A DNA stretch of 64,000 nt, taken from positions 1 to 64,000 of the forward strand of contig JAIESQ010000035.1 of the NCBI GenBank assembly GCA_019745975.1, given 5' to 3'. Source of the DNA: Pirellulales bacterium. Its GTDB lineage: Bacteria > Planctomycetota > Planctomycetia > Pirellulales > JAEUIK01. The notes beneath the pieces are model-generated. The model was not told the origin of the DNA and ran no database searches. It saw only the letters and a list, made by a program, of their open reading frames with translations. Positions 39,786 through 48,374 of the stretch are shown here, one piece after another. Position numbers and translations under genes: made by a program. Positions within the stretch are counted from its first letter, which is position 1; the number at the start of each line of letters is the position of its first letter.

Positions 39786-42700
39786 ATGGAAGTACTAGAA
39801 CGTATTTGGGAAATCCTCGGCGAAATCATGGGTGGTTTCGCGCGAGCGATCGAGCGCGGCTTGACGTCGTTGTTCGGTTCGTCGAACGCTCGGTACGTCA
39901 AGCGTTTGCAGCCTAAAGTGGCCGCCATCAACGCGTTGGAGCCGACGTACCAGGCGATGAGCGATGCCGAGTTGCGCGAGCAAACGGGGCTGTTTCGCAA
40001 GCGGCTGGCTGAGGGGGAAGCGCTCGACGACATCCTGGTCGAGGCTTTCGCCGTTTGTCGCGAAGGGGGCCGGCGCTATCTGGGGATGCGGCATTACGAC
40101 GTCCAGATGCTCGGCGGCATGGTGCTGCACTCCGGCGCGATCGCCGAAATGGTGACCGGCGAAGGCAAGACCCTGGTCGCCACGCTGCCGGCTTACCTCA
40201 ACGCGATTGAGGGCAAGGGGGTGCACGTCGTCACGGTCAACGACTACCTGGCCCGTCGCGACATGGAATGGATGGGCCCGCTTTACATCGGGCTGGGGCT
40301 GACGGTCGGGGCGATTCAGGCCGGCATGGATGGCGACGCCCGGCAGCGCGCCTACGCCTGCGACATCACGTACGGCACGAACAACGAGTTCGGCTTCGAT
40401 TACTTGCGCGACAACATGAAGCCGGCGGCCCGCGGCGATCGCAAGTATCCGCCGCAGTTTCAGCAGTGCCAGGGACCGTTGAACTACGCGATCGTCGACG
40501 AGGTCGACAACATCCTGGTCGACGAGGCGCGAACGCCGCTGATCATCTCGGGCCCGGCGCACGACGACGTCACCAAGTATTCGAAGGCCGATCGTATCGC
40601 CCGGCAGCTCACGCGCGAGCTGCACTTTGAGATCAAGGAGAAAGAGCACACGGCGCATCTGACCGACGAGGGGGTGCGCGCGGCCGAGAAGCTGGCAGGC
40701 GTGGAGAGTTTTTACACCGCCGGCAACATGGAATGGCCGCATCTGATCGACAACTCGCTCAAGGCGCATCACCTTTACAAGCGCGACGTCAACTACGTCG
40801 TGCAAAATGGCGAGGTGATCATCGTCGACGAGTTCACGGGGCGCCTGATGCCGGGGCGCAACTGGAGCGACGGCCTGCACCAGGCGGTCGAGGCCAAGGA
40901 AGGGGTCCGCGTCAAGGAAGAAAACCAGACGCTGGCCACGATCACACTGCAAAACTTCTTCAAGCTTTACAAGAAGATCGCCGGCATGACGGGCACGGCC
41001 ATGACCGAGGCCGCCGAGTTCTGGAAGATCTACAAGCTCGACGTGATCGCGATACCGACCAACCGCTCGTTGTCGCGAGTCAACCATCCCGACGTGATCT
41101 ATCGCAGCGAAACCGAAAAGTACAAGGCGATCGTCGACGACATCGAGCGGATGCACAAGTGGGATATCGTCGAGCTCAAGGGGGGCAAGGAGCTGGTCGG
41201 CCAGATCGCGGGCGAGAACGACCAGGAAATCGAGATCGAAACGACCGACCTGGCCTCGGGCAAGCGGCGCACGCAGCGCGAGAAAGTCGCGCGCGGCCAG
41301 GTGGTCGAAGTCAGCCGCCGCGGCCGGCCGATCCTGGTCGGCACCGTGTCGATCGAAAAAAGCGAGCGCATCTCGGCGATGCTCAACCGCGTGGGCATCG
41401 AGCATCAGGTGCTCAACGCCAAGCACCACGAGCGCGAGGCCGAGATTATCGCCCAAGCAGGCCGCAAAGGCGCGGTCACGATCGCCACGAACATGGCGGG
41501 CCGCGGTACCGACATCGTGCTCGGCGGCAATCCCGAGACGATGGCCTGGGCCCAACTGCAGCACAAGTATCCCACGCGTCTCGACGTGCCGCCCGAGGAG
41601 TGGAGCGCGCTGGTTCGCGAGATCGAAGAGCGCGAGCAGATGAAGGCCGAAGGGCGCGAAGTGGCGTCCGTGGGGGGCTTGCACGTCGTCGGCACCGAGC
41701 GACACGAGGCGCGGCGCATCGACTTGCAGTTGCGCGGCCGCTGCGGTCGGCAGGGCGATCCCGGGAGCAGCCGCTTCTATCTCTCGCTCGAAGACGATTT
41801 GATGCGCATCTTCGCTGGCGAGTGGGTCAAGAACATCCTCACGCGGCTGGGCATGCAAGAAGGCGAAGCCATCGAAAGCCGGATGGTCAGTCGCCGCATC
41901 GAGGGCGCGCAAAAGAAGGTCGAAGAACGCAACTTCGAGATTCGCAAGAACCTGCTGGAATATGACGAGGTGATGGACGAGCAGCGCAAGCGCGTCTACA
42001 GCTATCGCCAGCGGATTCTCGAAGGGCGCAGCGGCAAGGACCTGGTCTTCGAGATGCTCGATCGCCAGATCGATCGCTATCTCGATCAGTTCCTGGTGAA
42101 GGACTACGGCGCGGCCTCGTTCGCCACTTGGGCGGGCGAGCTGTTGGGTGCCCAGTTCGAGCCGAACGATTTCCGCGGACAGGAATTCGACGGCGCCGTG
42201 GCGCTGGCTCGCGACGAAGCGGCGCGCCGCACTGAAGGCCAGATCTTCGAATCGATTGAAGAGAATCTGCCCGAGGACGAAGAGCCCGATCAATGGAATT
42301 GGGAGGCGCTAGCCAAGCTGGCCAACACGCGGTGGGGCCTTAACCTGCGTGACCGCGATCTGAAGCGCGTCGGCCGTGACGGCGTGACGGAATTGCTCAT
42401 GGAGCGGGCACGCGAGGCGATCGGCCGCGTCGATATGAGCGAGGGGGCCCGCTTCCTGCAGGACGACTTCGGGTTGCGCACGGCGCTGGGCTGGGTGCAG
42501 TACAAGTTCGGCCTGGCGCTCGACATCGACGCGGTGCGCACGCTCGACCCCGCGGCGCTCAAGGAGCTGGTGCGCGGACGTGCGAAGCAGGCCTATGTCG
42601 AGCGCGAGATCGAGTTCCCAGTGCTGGCCGGCTTGTATCGCTTCACCACCCGCGATGCCCAGGGCCAGAAGCGTTACGACCGCGAGAAGCTCATCGCCTG

Positions 42701-43502
42701 GGCCCGCGACCGCTTCGACATCGATCTGGACAACGAGGATTTCAAGAATCGCCAGCGCGACGAGATTCAAGAGCTGCTGTTGCGGCACAGCCGCGCCTGG
42801 CACGAGCGGGCCGAGGCCGCCGTGCAAGCGGCGCGCGGTCGAGTCGCCGAGCTGTTCCCCGATCACGAGTCGCAACAAACCGTGGGCACGGTAGTCAATG
42901 GCGAGCTCGATTCGCTGGCCGGGTGGTTCCGCGGCGAACTGAAGCACGAGGTCTCACCCGAGCGGCTGGCCTCGCTCACGCGCGACCAGTTCGAGCAAGA
43001 GGTCAACGAAGCGCTCGACGACCGTTATCGCCCTGAGATGCGGCGCATGGAGCGGTCGCTCGTGCTGCAACTGCTCGACGCCGCCTGGAAGGATCACCTG
43101 CTGGCGATGGACCACCTGCGGAGCAGCGTCGGGCTGCGCGGTTACGCCCAGGTCGATCCGAAGGTGGAATACAAGCGCGAGGGGATGAAGGCCTTCGAGG
43201 CGATGTGGGACACCATCGGCGAGCGCGTCACCGAGCTGGTGTATCGCATGGAACAATTGGACGAAGGCTGGGTCGGCTCGCTCTGGACCGGGGCCGAAGC
43301 GCGTCACGAAGAGGCCGGCTCGACCGCCACCGAAATCGCCAACCAGCAGCGCGAAGCAGTCGAGGGCTCGGAGCAAGCCGGCCAGGTGAAGATCGAACCG
43401 ATTCGCCACCGCGGCGAACGCGTCGGCCGCAACGACCCGTGCCCTTGCAACAGCGGCAAGAAGTTCAAGAACTGCTGCATGCGGAAGACCGGCGTGGCAT
43501 AG
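39786..43502 (+). CDS. secA: Preprotein translocase ATPase SecA (large, with insertions)
   Basis: MLGGMVLHSGAIAEMVTGEGKTL, VDEVDNILVDEARTPLIISGP, NMAGRGTDIVLGG, LRGRCGRQGDPGSSRFYLS; C-terminal CPCNSGKKFKNCC zinc motif. Confidence 0.97.
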   Translation: MEVLERIWEILGEIMGGFARAIERGLTSLFGSSNARYVKRLQPKVAAINALEPTYQAMSDAELREQTGLFRKRLAEGEALDDILVEAFAVCREGGRRYLGMRHYDVQMLGGMVLHSGAIAEMVTGEGKTLVATLPAYLNAIEGKGVHVVTVNDYLARRDMEWMGPLYIGLGLTVGAIQAGMDGDARQRAYACDITYGTNNEFGFDYLRDNMKPAARGDRKYPPQFQQCQGPLNYAIVDEVDNILVDEARTPLIISGPAHDDVTKYSKADRIARQLTRELHFEIKEKEHTAHLTDEGVRAAEKLAGVESFYTAGNMEWPHLIDNSLKAHHLYKRDVNYVVQNGEVIIVDEFTGRLMPGRNWSDGLHQAVEAKEGVRVKEENQTLATITLQNFFKLYKKIAGMTGTAMTEAAEFWKIYKLDVIAIPTNRSLSRVNHPDVIYRSETEKYKAIVDDIERMHKWDIVELKGGKELVGQIAGENDQEIEIETTDLASGKRRTQREKVARGQVVEVSRRGRPILVGTVSIEKSERISAMLNRVGIEHQVLNAKHHEREAEIIAQAGRKGAVTIATNMAGRGTDIVLGGNPETMAWAQLQHKYPTRLDVPPEEWSALVREIEEREQMKAEGREVASVGGLHVVGTERHEARRIDLQLRGRCGRQGDPGSSRFYLSLEDDLMRIFAGEWVKNILTRLGMQEGEAIESRMVSRRIEGAQKKVEERNFEIRKNLLEYDEVMDEQRKRVYSYRQRILEGRSGKDLVFEMLDRQIDRYLDQFLVKDYGAASFATWAGELLGAQFEPNDFRGQEFDGAVALARDEAARRTEGQIFESIEENLPEDEEPDQWNWEALAKLANTRWGLNLRDRDLKRVGRDGVTELLMERAREAIGRVDMSEGARFLQDDFGLRTALGWVQYKFGLALDIDAVRTLDPAALKELVRGRAKQAYVEREIEFPVLAGLYRFTTRDAQGQKRYDREKLIAWARDRFDIDLDNEDFKNRQRDEIQELLLRHSRAWHERAEAAVQAARGRVAELFPDHESQQTVGTVVNGELDSLAGWFRGELKHEVSPERLASLTRDQFEQEVNEALDDRYRPEMRRMERSLVLQLLDAAWKDHLLAMDHLRSSVGLRGYAQVDPKVEYKREGMKAFEAMWDTIGERVTELVYRMEQLDEGWVGSLWTGAEARHEEAGSTATEIANQQREAVEGSEQAGQVKIEPIRHRGERVGRNDPCPCNSGKKFKNCCMRKTGVA

Positions 43503-43527
43503 GCGGAGGTTCCTTTGGAACGAAGTT

Positions 43528-43617
43528 GGGTGCCATGGCCACGCTCGCCGTGGCCATGCGGCCAGCGCGATGAGACACTGAGCCAACATGCCCACGCGCT
43601 GCGTGGGCATGGCACCC
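43528..43617. repeat. Family E palindromic pair downstream of secA, outer GGGTGCCATG/CATGGCACCC
   Basis: CATGGCCACG-N5-CGTGGCCATG (43534-43558) and CATGCCCACGC-N3-GCGTGGGCATG (43587-43611). Confidence 0.85.
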
Positions 43618-43707
43618 AGGTGGCATGAGTACGCTTTGAGGGAGTGACATCGGCCGGCGCGCCGCTTCAGGGTTTACCAGCGCCAATAGCGGGGAAGGGA
43701 TGCCCGC

Positions 43708-45285
43708 ATGAGTTACCTGCTTAACGCACTCTATCTCGTGGCCCTGGTGGCCTGCGCTCCGTGGCTCGCCTGGCGAGCCATTGTTCAAGGCAAGAACCGC
43801 TCAGGCTGGTCCGCGCGTTTATTGGGCCTGGTGCCACGGCGGCATTCGCTGCGCCCTTGCGTCTGGCTGCACGCGGTGAGCGTCGGCGAAGTGAATTTGC
43901 TGACGGCGCTGGTGCGCGAGTTCGAGCGCCGCGAAGTCGATTGCGACTTTGTCATTTCGACGACGACCGTCACCGGATTCGAGTTGGCGCGCAAGCGGCA
44001 CCCGCAACGCACGGTCTTCTACTGCCCCCTGGATTTCAGTTGGGGAGTGCGGCGAGCGATCGCGCGGCTGCGTCCCGAGCTGCTGGTATTGGTCGAGCTC
44101 GAGTTGTGGCCGAACCTGGTGCGCTTGGCGCGGCGCGCGGGAGTGCGCGTGGCCGTCGTCAACGGTCGGCTGAGCGAAAAGAGCTTTCGCGGCTACCGGC
44201 GCATTCGCCCGCTGGTCGCCCACTTGCTCGGCGAGATCGACCTGATCGCCGCGCAGAACACTACGTATGCCGAGCGGTTTCTCGCGCTGGGCGCCCCGTC
44301 CGCGACCGTGCACGTCACCGGCTCAATGAAGTTCGACGGCGTCGAAACCGACCGACGCAACGCTGCCACCGTGCGGCTCGCCGAGCTGGCCGGGATCGCG
44401 GCCGAAGACGTGGTCCTTTTGGCCGGCAGCACGCAAGAGCCGGAAGAGGAGATTGCCGTCGAAGTGTGGCGTTCGCTCGTCGCGCATTGGCCGCGACTGC
44501 GATTGATCCTGGTGCCCCGGCATGCCGAGCGGTTCGATGCCGTGGCGGCGCTGCTGCGCGCCCGCGGCGTGCCGTTCGTGCGCCGCAGCGGATTGGGGGA
44601 ATGTAGGGTGCGTGAAACGCTCCAGTCGGACGGACGTTGCAGTTCGCCTGGAACCCTCACCCCCGACCCCGCTGCCGCAAGGGGAGAGGGGAGCAATGGC
44701 GTGCCTGAAACGCACCAAGAGACGTCGTTTCCCCTGCTTTCGCCTGTCGAGGCCGATGCGGATGCGGCAGCGCGCGACAACGACGCCGCGATCAGCGCTT
44801 CGCACAGCGGGTTTCCGCCCGTCCTGCTGGTCGACACGATCGGCGAGTTGGGCGCTTGGTGGGGAACGGCGCAGATCGCTTTTGTCGGCGGCAGCCTGGG
44901 AAATCGCGGCGGGCAGAACATGCTCGAGCCGGCCGCCTACGGTGCGGCCGTATCATTCGGCCCGAACACGCGCAACTTCCGCGATATCGTCGCCGCGCTC
45001 CTGGAGGCCGAGGGGGCAGTCGTCGTGCACGATGGCCAGGAGCTGACGACGTTTGTACGACGCTGCCTCGCCGATGCGGAGTTTGCCGGCGACCTGGGAC
45101 GTCGCGCACAGCAACTCGTCGTCGCGCAGCAGGGAGCCACGCGGGCGACGGTCGATCTGTTGTTGCCACTGGTCCCCAGCGCGGCCCTGGCCAGCGAAGT
45201 GACCGAGGTGGTGCGTCGCGCCGATCCGCCGGCGGGCGCACGCGTGCGACCGCAGCGCGGCAGTCAGGTGCGGCACGGTCGCTAG
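43708..45285 (+). CDS. waaA: 3-deoxy-D-manno-octulosonic acid transferase, with a repeat-containing insertion
   Basis: WLHAVSVGEVNLL, TTTVTGFELARK, YCPLDFSW, LVELELWPNLVRLARR, LVDTIGELGAWWGTAQIAFVGGSLGNRGGQNMLEPAAYG. Confidence 0.95.
   Translation: MSYLLNALYLVALVACAPWLAWRAIVQGKNRSGWSARLLGLVPRRHSLRPCVWLHAVSVGEVNLLTALVREFERREVDCDFVISTTTVTGFELARKRHPQRTVFYCPLDFSWGVRRAIARLRPELLVLVELELWPNLVRLARRAGVRVAVVNGRLSEKSFRGYRRIRPLVAHLLGEIDLIAAQNTTYAERFLALGAPSATVHVTGSMKFDGVETDRRNAATVRLAELAGIAAEDVVLLAGSTQEPEEEIAVEVWRSLVAHWPRLRLILVPRHAERFDAVAALLRARGVPFVRRSGLGECRVRETLQSDGRCSSPGTLTPDPAAARGEGSNGVPETHQETSFPLLSPVEADADAAARDNDAAISASHSGFPPVLLVDTIGELGAWWGTAQIAFVGGSLGNRGGQNMLEPAAYGAAVSFGPNTRNFRDIVAALLEAEGAVVVHDGQELTTFVRRCLADAEFAGDLGRRAQQLVVAQQGATRATVDLLLPLVPSAALASEVTEVVRRADPPAGARVRPQRGSQVRHGR
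44654..44693. repeat. Family D repeat (CCCTCACCCCCGACCCCGCTGCCGCAAGGGGAGAGGGGAG-type) inside waaA
   Basis: Imperfect palindrome; lies in an insertion between family-conserved blocks. Confidence 0.6.
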
Positions 45286-45381
45286 ATGCAGTGGCACCCA
45301 AACCGATAGCCGCGATTTGCCCCGGCGAGAGCCGTAAGCCAGAATTGCTCTGGATCACTCGGCTTCGTGGGGAGCACGACC

Positions 45382-45663
45382 ATGACCATCTGGCAAATCT
45401 TCTTGCTGTTGTTGATCGCCGGCATTTGCGGCAGCCTAGGCCAGGCGATTGCCGGAGGCGGTTCGCGCGGCTGCCTGGTGTCGATCGTGCTGGGCTTTAT
45501 CGGTGCGATGCTTGGGCTGTGGCTCTCGCGGTTGATGGGCCTGCCTGAGCTGTTCACGGTCGAGATCGGCGACGAGCCGTTTCCGATCGTCTGGTCGATC
45601 ATTGGAGCGGCGATTTTCGTGGCGGTGCTCAGCCTGTTCACGAGACGGGGACGTGGGGAGTAG
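45382..45663 (+). CDS. GlsB/YeaQ/YmgE family membrane protein
   Basis: MTIWQIFLLLLIAGICGSLGQAIAGGGSRGCLVSIVLGFIGAMLGLWLSRLMGLP. Confidence 0.75.
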   Translation: MTIWQIFLLLLIAGICGSLGQAIAGGGSRGCLVSIVLGFIGAMLGLWLSRLMGLPELFTVEIGDEPFPIVWSIIGAAIFVAVLSLFTRRGRGE

Positions 45664-45835
45664 CCGCGAGGGGGACTCGGCTGGCCTCGGTTCGTCGAGC
45701 TGGCGCTAGCGCAAGCAAACGGCCCGTCCACCACGGCTCGTCGGAATCGCTGGATCGTCCCCTCTTGGTGGTAATACACGGCAAAACCGGCGGCAAACGC
45801 GTGCTACCAGTGCATCAATTGCCCTCGGGCTAAGA

Positions 45836-45864
45836 TTGACACTTAGCGACAGGCGAGTTTATAC
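45836..45864 (+). promoter_or_regulatory. Strong candidate sigma70 promoter upstream of the mre cluster (TTGACA-N17-TTATAC)
   Basis: -35 45836-45841, -10 45859-45864, 17-bp spacer. Confidence 0.6.
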
Positions 45865-46152
45865 TTGACGGGTTAGCCCAAGCTGCCTATCTCTCGTCTG
45901 TGTAATCGTTTGAGTCGGGTTGAAGTGCCAGGCTGCGGGGCTGATCGCGAGCTGTGGGCGCGTTACTCGCCCGCGAGCGCCGACAGGAGATCGGCGCTGG
46001 GACCTTGAGGGTGACGAACCGGAACCGTCGCCGCCAGGCCCGCTTGCGTGATCGAACTTCAATGAACTTGAGAGGCTCCGCAGCAACCACGTGGCTGCCG
46101 GCGACAAGGAGGTTCAACGGTCGGGCCACGCTCTTTCGGGGAATCAGGCGCC

Positions 46153-47019
46153 ATGAACCTGTTCGGCAAGATCCTGATCATTGGCAACCTCGTGGCAAGC
46201 ATCGTCTTCATGGCCTGGGCCATGGTCGTCTACACCACGCACAAGAACTGGAAGGACGAGGTTGAGCGAACGCAAGCCGGGCCCGGTCAACAGATCGGGT
46301 TGCGAATGCAATTGCAAGACGCCCGCCGGCGCGAGCAGGAACTGCAGTCCCAGGTACAAGGGCTCGAGCAAGACATTCAGAAGCTGACCGAAGCCCGCGT
46401 GCAGGAAGTCGCCAAGCTGCAAACCGAAAAGGACAATCTCGATCGCCAGTTCAACGAGCAGCGCAAGGAGCACGAGACGCTCGTCGCCGAGAATCGCCGG
46501 CTGACCGCCGAGATCGAAGCCACGCAGAACAATGCCACGGCTCAGTTGAAGGAGCTCGAACAACTGCGCGCCAATATCGCCAAGGTGCAGACGGAGAAAG
46601 AGCAGACCTTTGCCCGCGCCGTCAAGCTGACCGACGAACTGCATCGCACGGAGGGGGAGATACGGCTGCTGCAGAACCGCAACCAACAATTGGGCGAGGA
46701 CCTGGCCCGCACGCGTGGCGTGCTGGGTGCCCACGATCTTGACGAGCACGAGCCGGTCGACGGCGTCGCCCCCAAAGTCGATGGCCGAGTGCTGGCGGTT
46801 AACAGCGAAGGGCTGGTCGAGATTTCGCTCGGTTCGGACGACGGCATCCGCCGCGGTCACACGCTCGACGTGTTCCGCCGGGGGGCGAGCAACAACAAGT
46901 ACATCGGCCGCATCGAAGTGATCACGACCCGCCCCGACAAGGCGGTCGGCAAGATTTTGCCAGAGTACCGCAAAAGCTACATCCAAAAGGAAGACCGTGT
47001 CGCGACTCGACTCAACTGA
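46153..47019 (+). CDS. TM + coiled-coil + beta-domain protein, MreC-like architecture
   Basis: N-terminal TM, long coiled coil, C-terminal VDGRVLAVNSEGLVEISLGSDDGIRRGHTLDVFRRG...YIGRIEV. Confidence 0.75.
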   Translation: MNLFGKILIIGNLVASIVFMAWAMVVYTTHKNWKDEVERTQAGPGQQIGLRMQLQDARRREQELQSQVQGLEQDIQKLTEARVQEVAKLQTEKDNLDRQFNEQRKEHETLVAENRRLTAEIEATQNNATAQLKELEQLRANIAKVQTEKEQTFARAVKLTDELHRTEGEIRLLQNRNQQLGEDLARTRGVLGAHDLDEHEPVDGVAPKVDGRVLAVNSEGLVEISLGSDDGIRRGHTLDVFRRGASNNKYIGRIEVITTRPDKAVGKILPEYRKSYIQKEDRVATRLN

Positions 47020-47218
47020 CCGGCCAGTTGCCTCGACCAAGTGGAAGCCCGACATCTACTTCATGATGCTCGTGCTGTCGCTGTTGGCGCTGCTGATCGG
47101 CACCGTGGCCTTGATGCTGGAAGTACGCTCCTACGAATGGGACATCAAGGGGACCGGCGCGCGAGTGCAGTCGATCGAACAGGTTCCGCAATTTGGATCC
47201 CTGGTTGAAATCGTCTGA
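46997..47218 (+). CDS. Small single-TM protein, start overlaps the preceding gene
   Basis: MLVLSLLALLIGTVALMLEV TM segment; 23-nt overlap with the upstream CDS. Confidence 0.65.
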   Translation: MSRLDSTDRPVASTKWKPDIYFMMLVLSLLALLIGTVALMLEVRSYEWDIKGTGARVQSIEQVPQFGSLVEIV

Positions 47219-47324
47219 CGCACAGTCGCTGGCGAGCGAGTTTGCGGCACAGTGCGGCCAGTGACGCCAAGGAAGTGCGGCCAGTTCAAATTCAATTCCT
47301 CCTGACGCGGGTTGAAGAGCACGG

Positions 47325-48374
47325 ATGCTCCGCCACCTGGTATCTCGATTCCGCCCCGAGTTGGCTATCGACTTGGGGACCGCTAACACGCTGATCAGCG
47401 TGGTCGGCGAGGGGCTCGTCTTGAATGAGCCCTCGGTCGTCGCGGTCGAGCAAGGGACGCGCAACATTCTCTCCGGCGGATGCGCTGTCGGTCACCTGGC
47501 GCGGCAGATGTTGGGGCGCACGCCGAGCTCGATCTCGGTGGTGCGTCCGCTGTCGGCGGGCGTGATCACCGACTTTCAGTTGTGCGAGGCGATGCTGCGT
47601 TACTTCTTTCGCAAGGCGCAGCGGCAGACCGGCTTCGCGCGGCCGCGCGCGCTGGTGGCCGTGCCTGGCTGCATCACGCCGGTCGAGAAGCGGGCCCTCT
47701 TGGCAAGCACGCAGCGGGCCGGCGCCGGGCAGGTGTTCTTGATTCCCGAGGCCAAGGCCGCGGCACTGGGCGTGGGGCTGCCGATCGCCGAGCCGATGGC
47801 CAGCATGATCTGCGATATCGGCGGCGGCACCACCGAGCTGGCGGTGATCAGCATGTCGGACGTGGTCGCGAGCCGGTCGATTCGCGTCGGCGGCGACACG
47901 TTCGACACGGCAATCGCCGACAGCTTGCGCCGCCGCTACAGCCTGCGCATCGGGCCGTCTGCCGCCGAAGAACTGCGGATCGAAATCGGCAGCGCCTGGC
48001 CCTTGGATCACGAACTGGCGGCCGAGGTGCGCGGCGTTGACACCGTGACCGGGCTGCCGCGCAAGAGCACCGTGACCAGCGAGGAGGTTCGCGAGGCTCT
48101 GGCCGATCCGCTGGAAGCGATCGTAGAAGCGATGCACGCGGTGCTCGACGAATGTCCGCCCGAGCTGGCGGCAGACCTGGTCGACAATGGGCTGGTGCTG
48201 GCCGGCGGCGGGGCCCTGCTGCGCGGGTTCGATCGCTATTTCACCGAACGGCTGGGCGTGCCGACGCGGGTATCGCCCAACGCGTTGGAAGCGGTCGCGC
48301 GCGGCACGCTCAAGTGCCTGGAAGAGCTGTCGCTGTGGCGCGGCAATCTGGAATCGAGCGATGACGACGTATAG
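47325..48374 (+). CDS. mreB: Rod shape-determining protein MreB
   Basis: ELAIDLGTANTLI, SVVRPLSAGVITDF, VAVPGCITPVEKRA, CDIGGGTTELAVIS, DNGLVLAGGGALLRGF. Confidence 0.95.
   Translation: MLRHLVSRFRPELAIDLGTANTLISVVGEGLVLNEPSVVAVEQGTRNILSGGCAVGHLARQMLGRTPSSISVVRPLSAGVITDFQLCEAMLRYFFRKAQRQTGFARPRALVAVPGCITPVEKRALLASTQRAGAGQVFLIPEAKAAALGVGLPIAEPMASMICDIGGGTTELAVISMSDVVASRSIRVGGDTFDTAIADSLRRRYSLRIGPSAAEELRIEIGSAWPLDHELAAEVRGVDTVTGLPRKSTVTSEEVREALADPLEAIVEAMHAVLDECPPELAADLVDNGLVLAGGGALLRGFDRYFTERLGVPTRVSPNALEAVARGTLKCLEELSLWRGNLESSDDDV

Noticed and set aside
39795-42293. 832-aa minus-strand ORF opposite secA
   Set aside because: Antisense to an unambiguous SecA frame; composition typical of reverse-frame artefacts in GC-rich DNA; no recognisable family.
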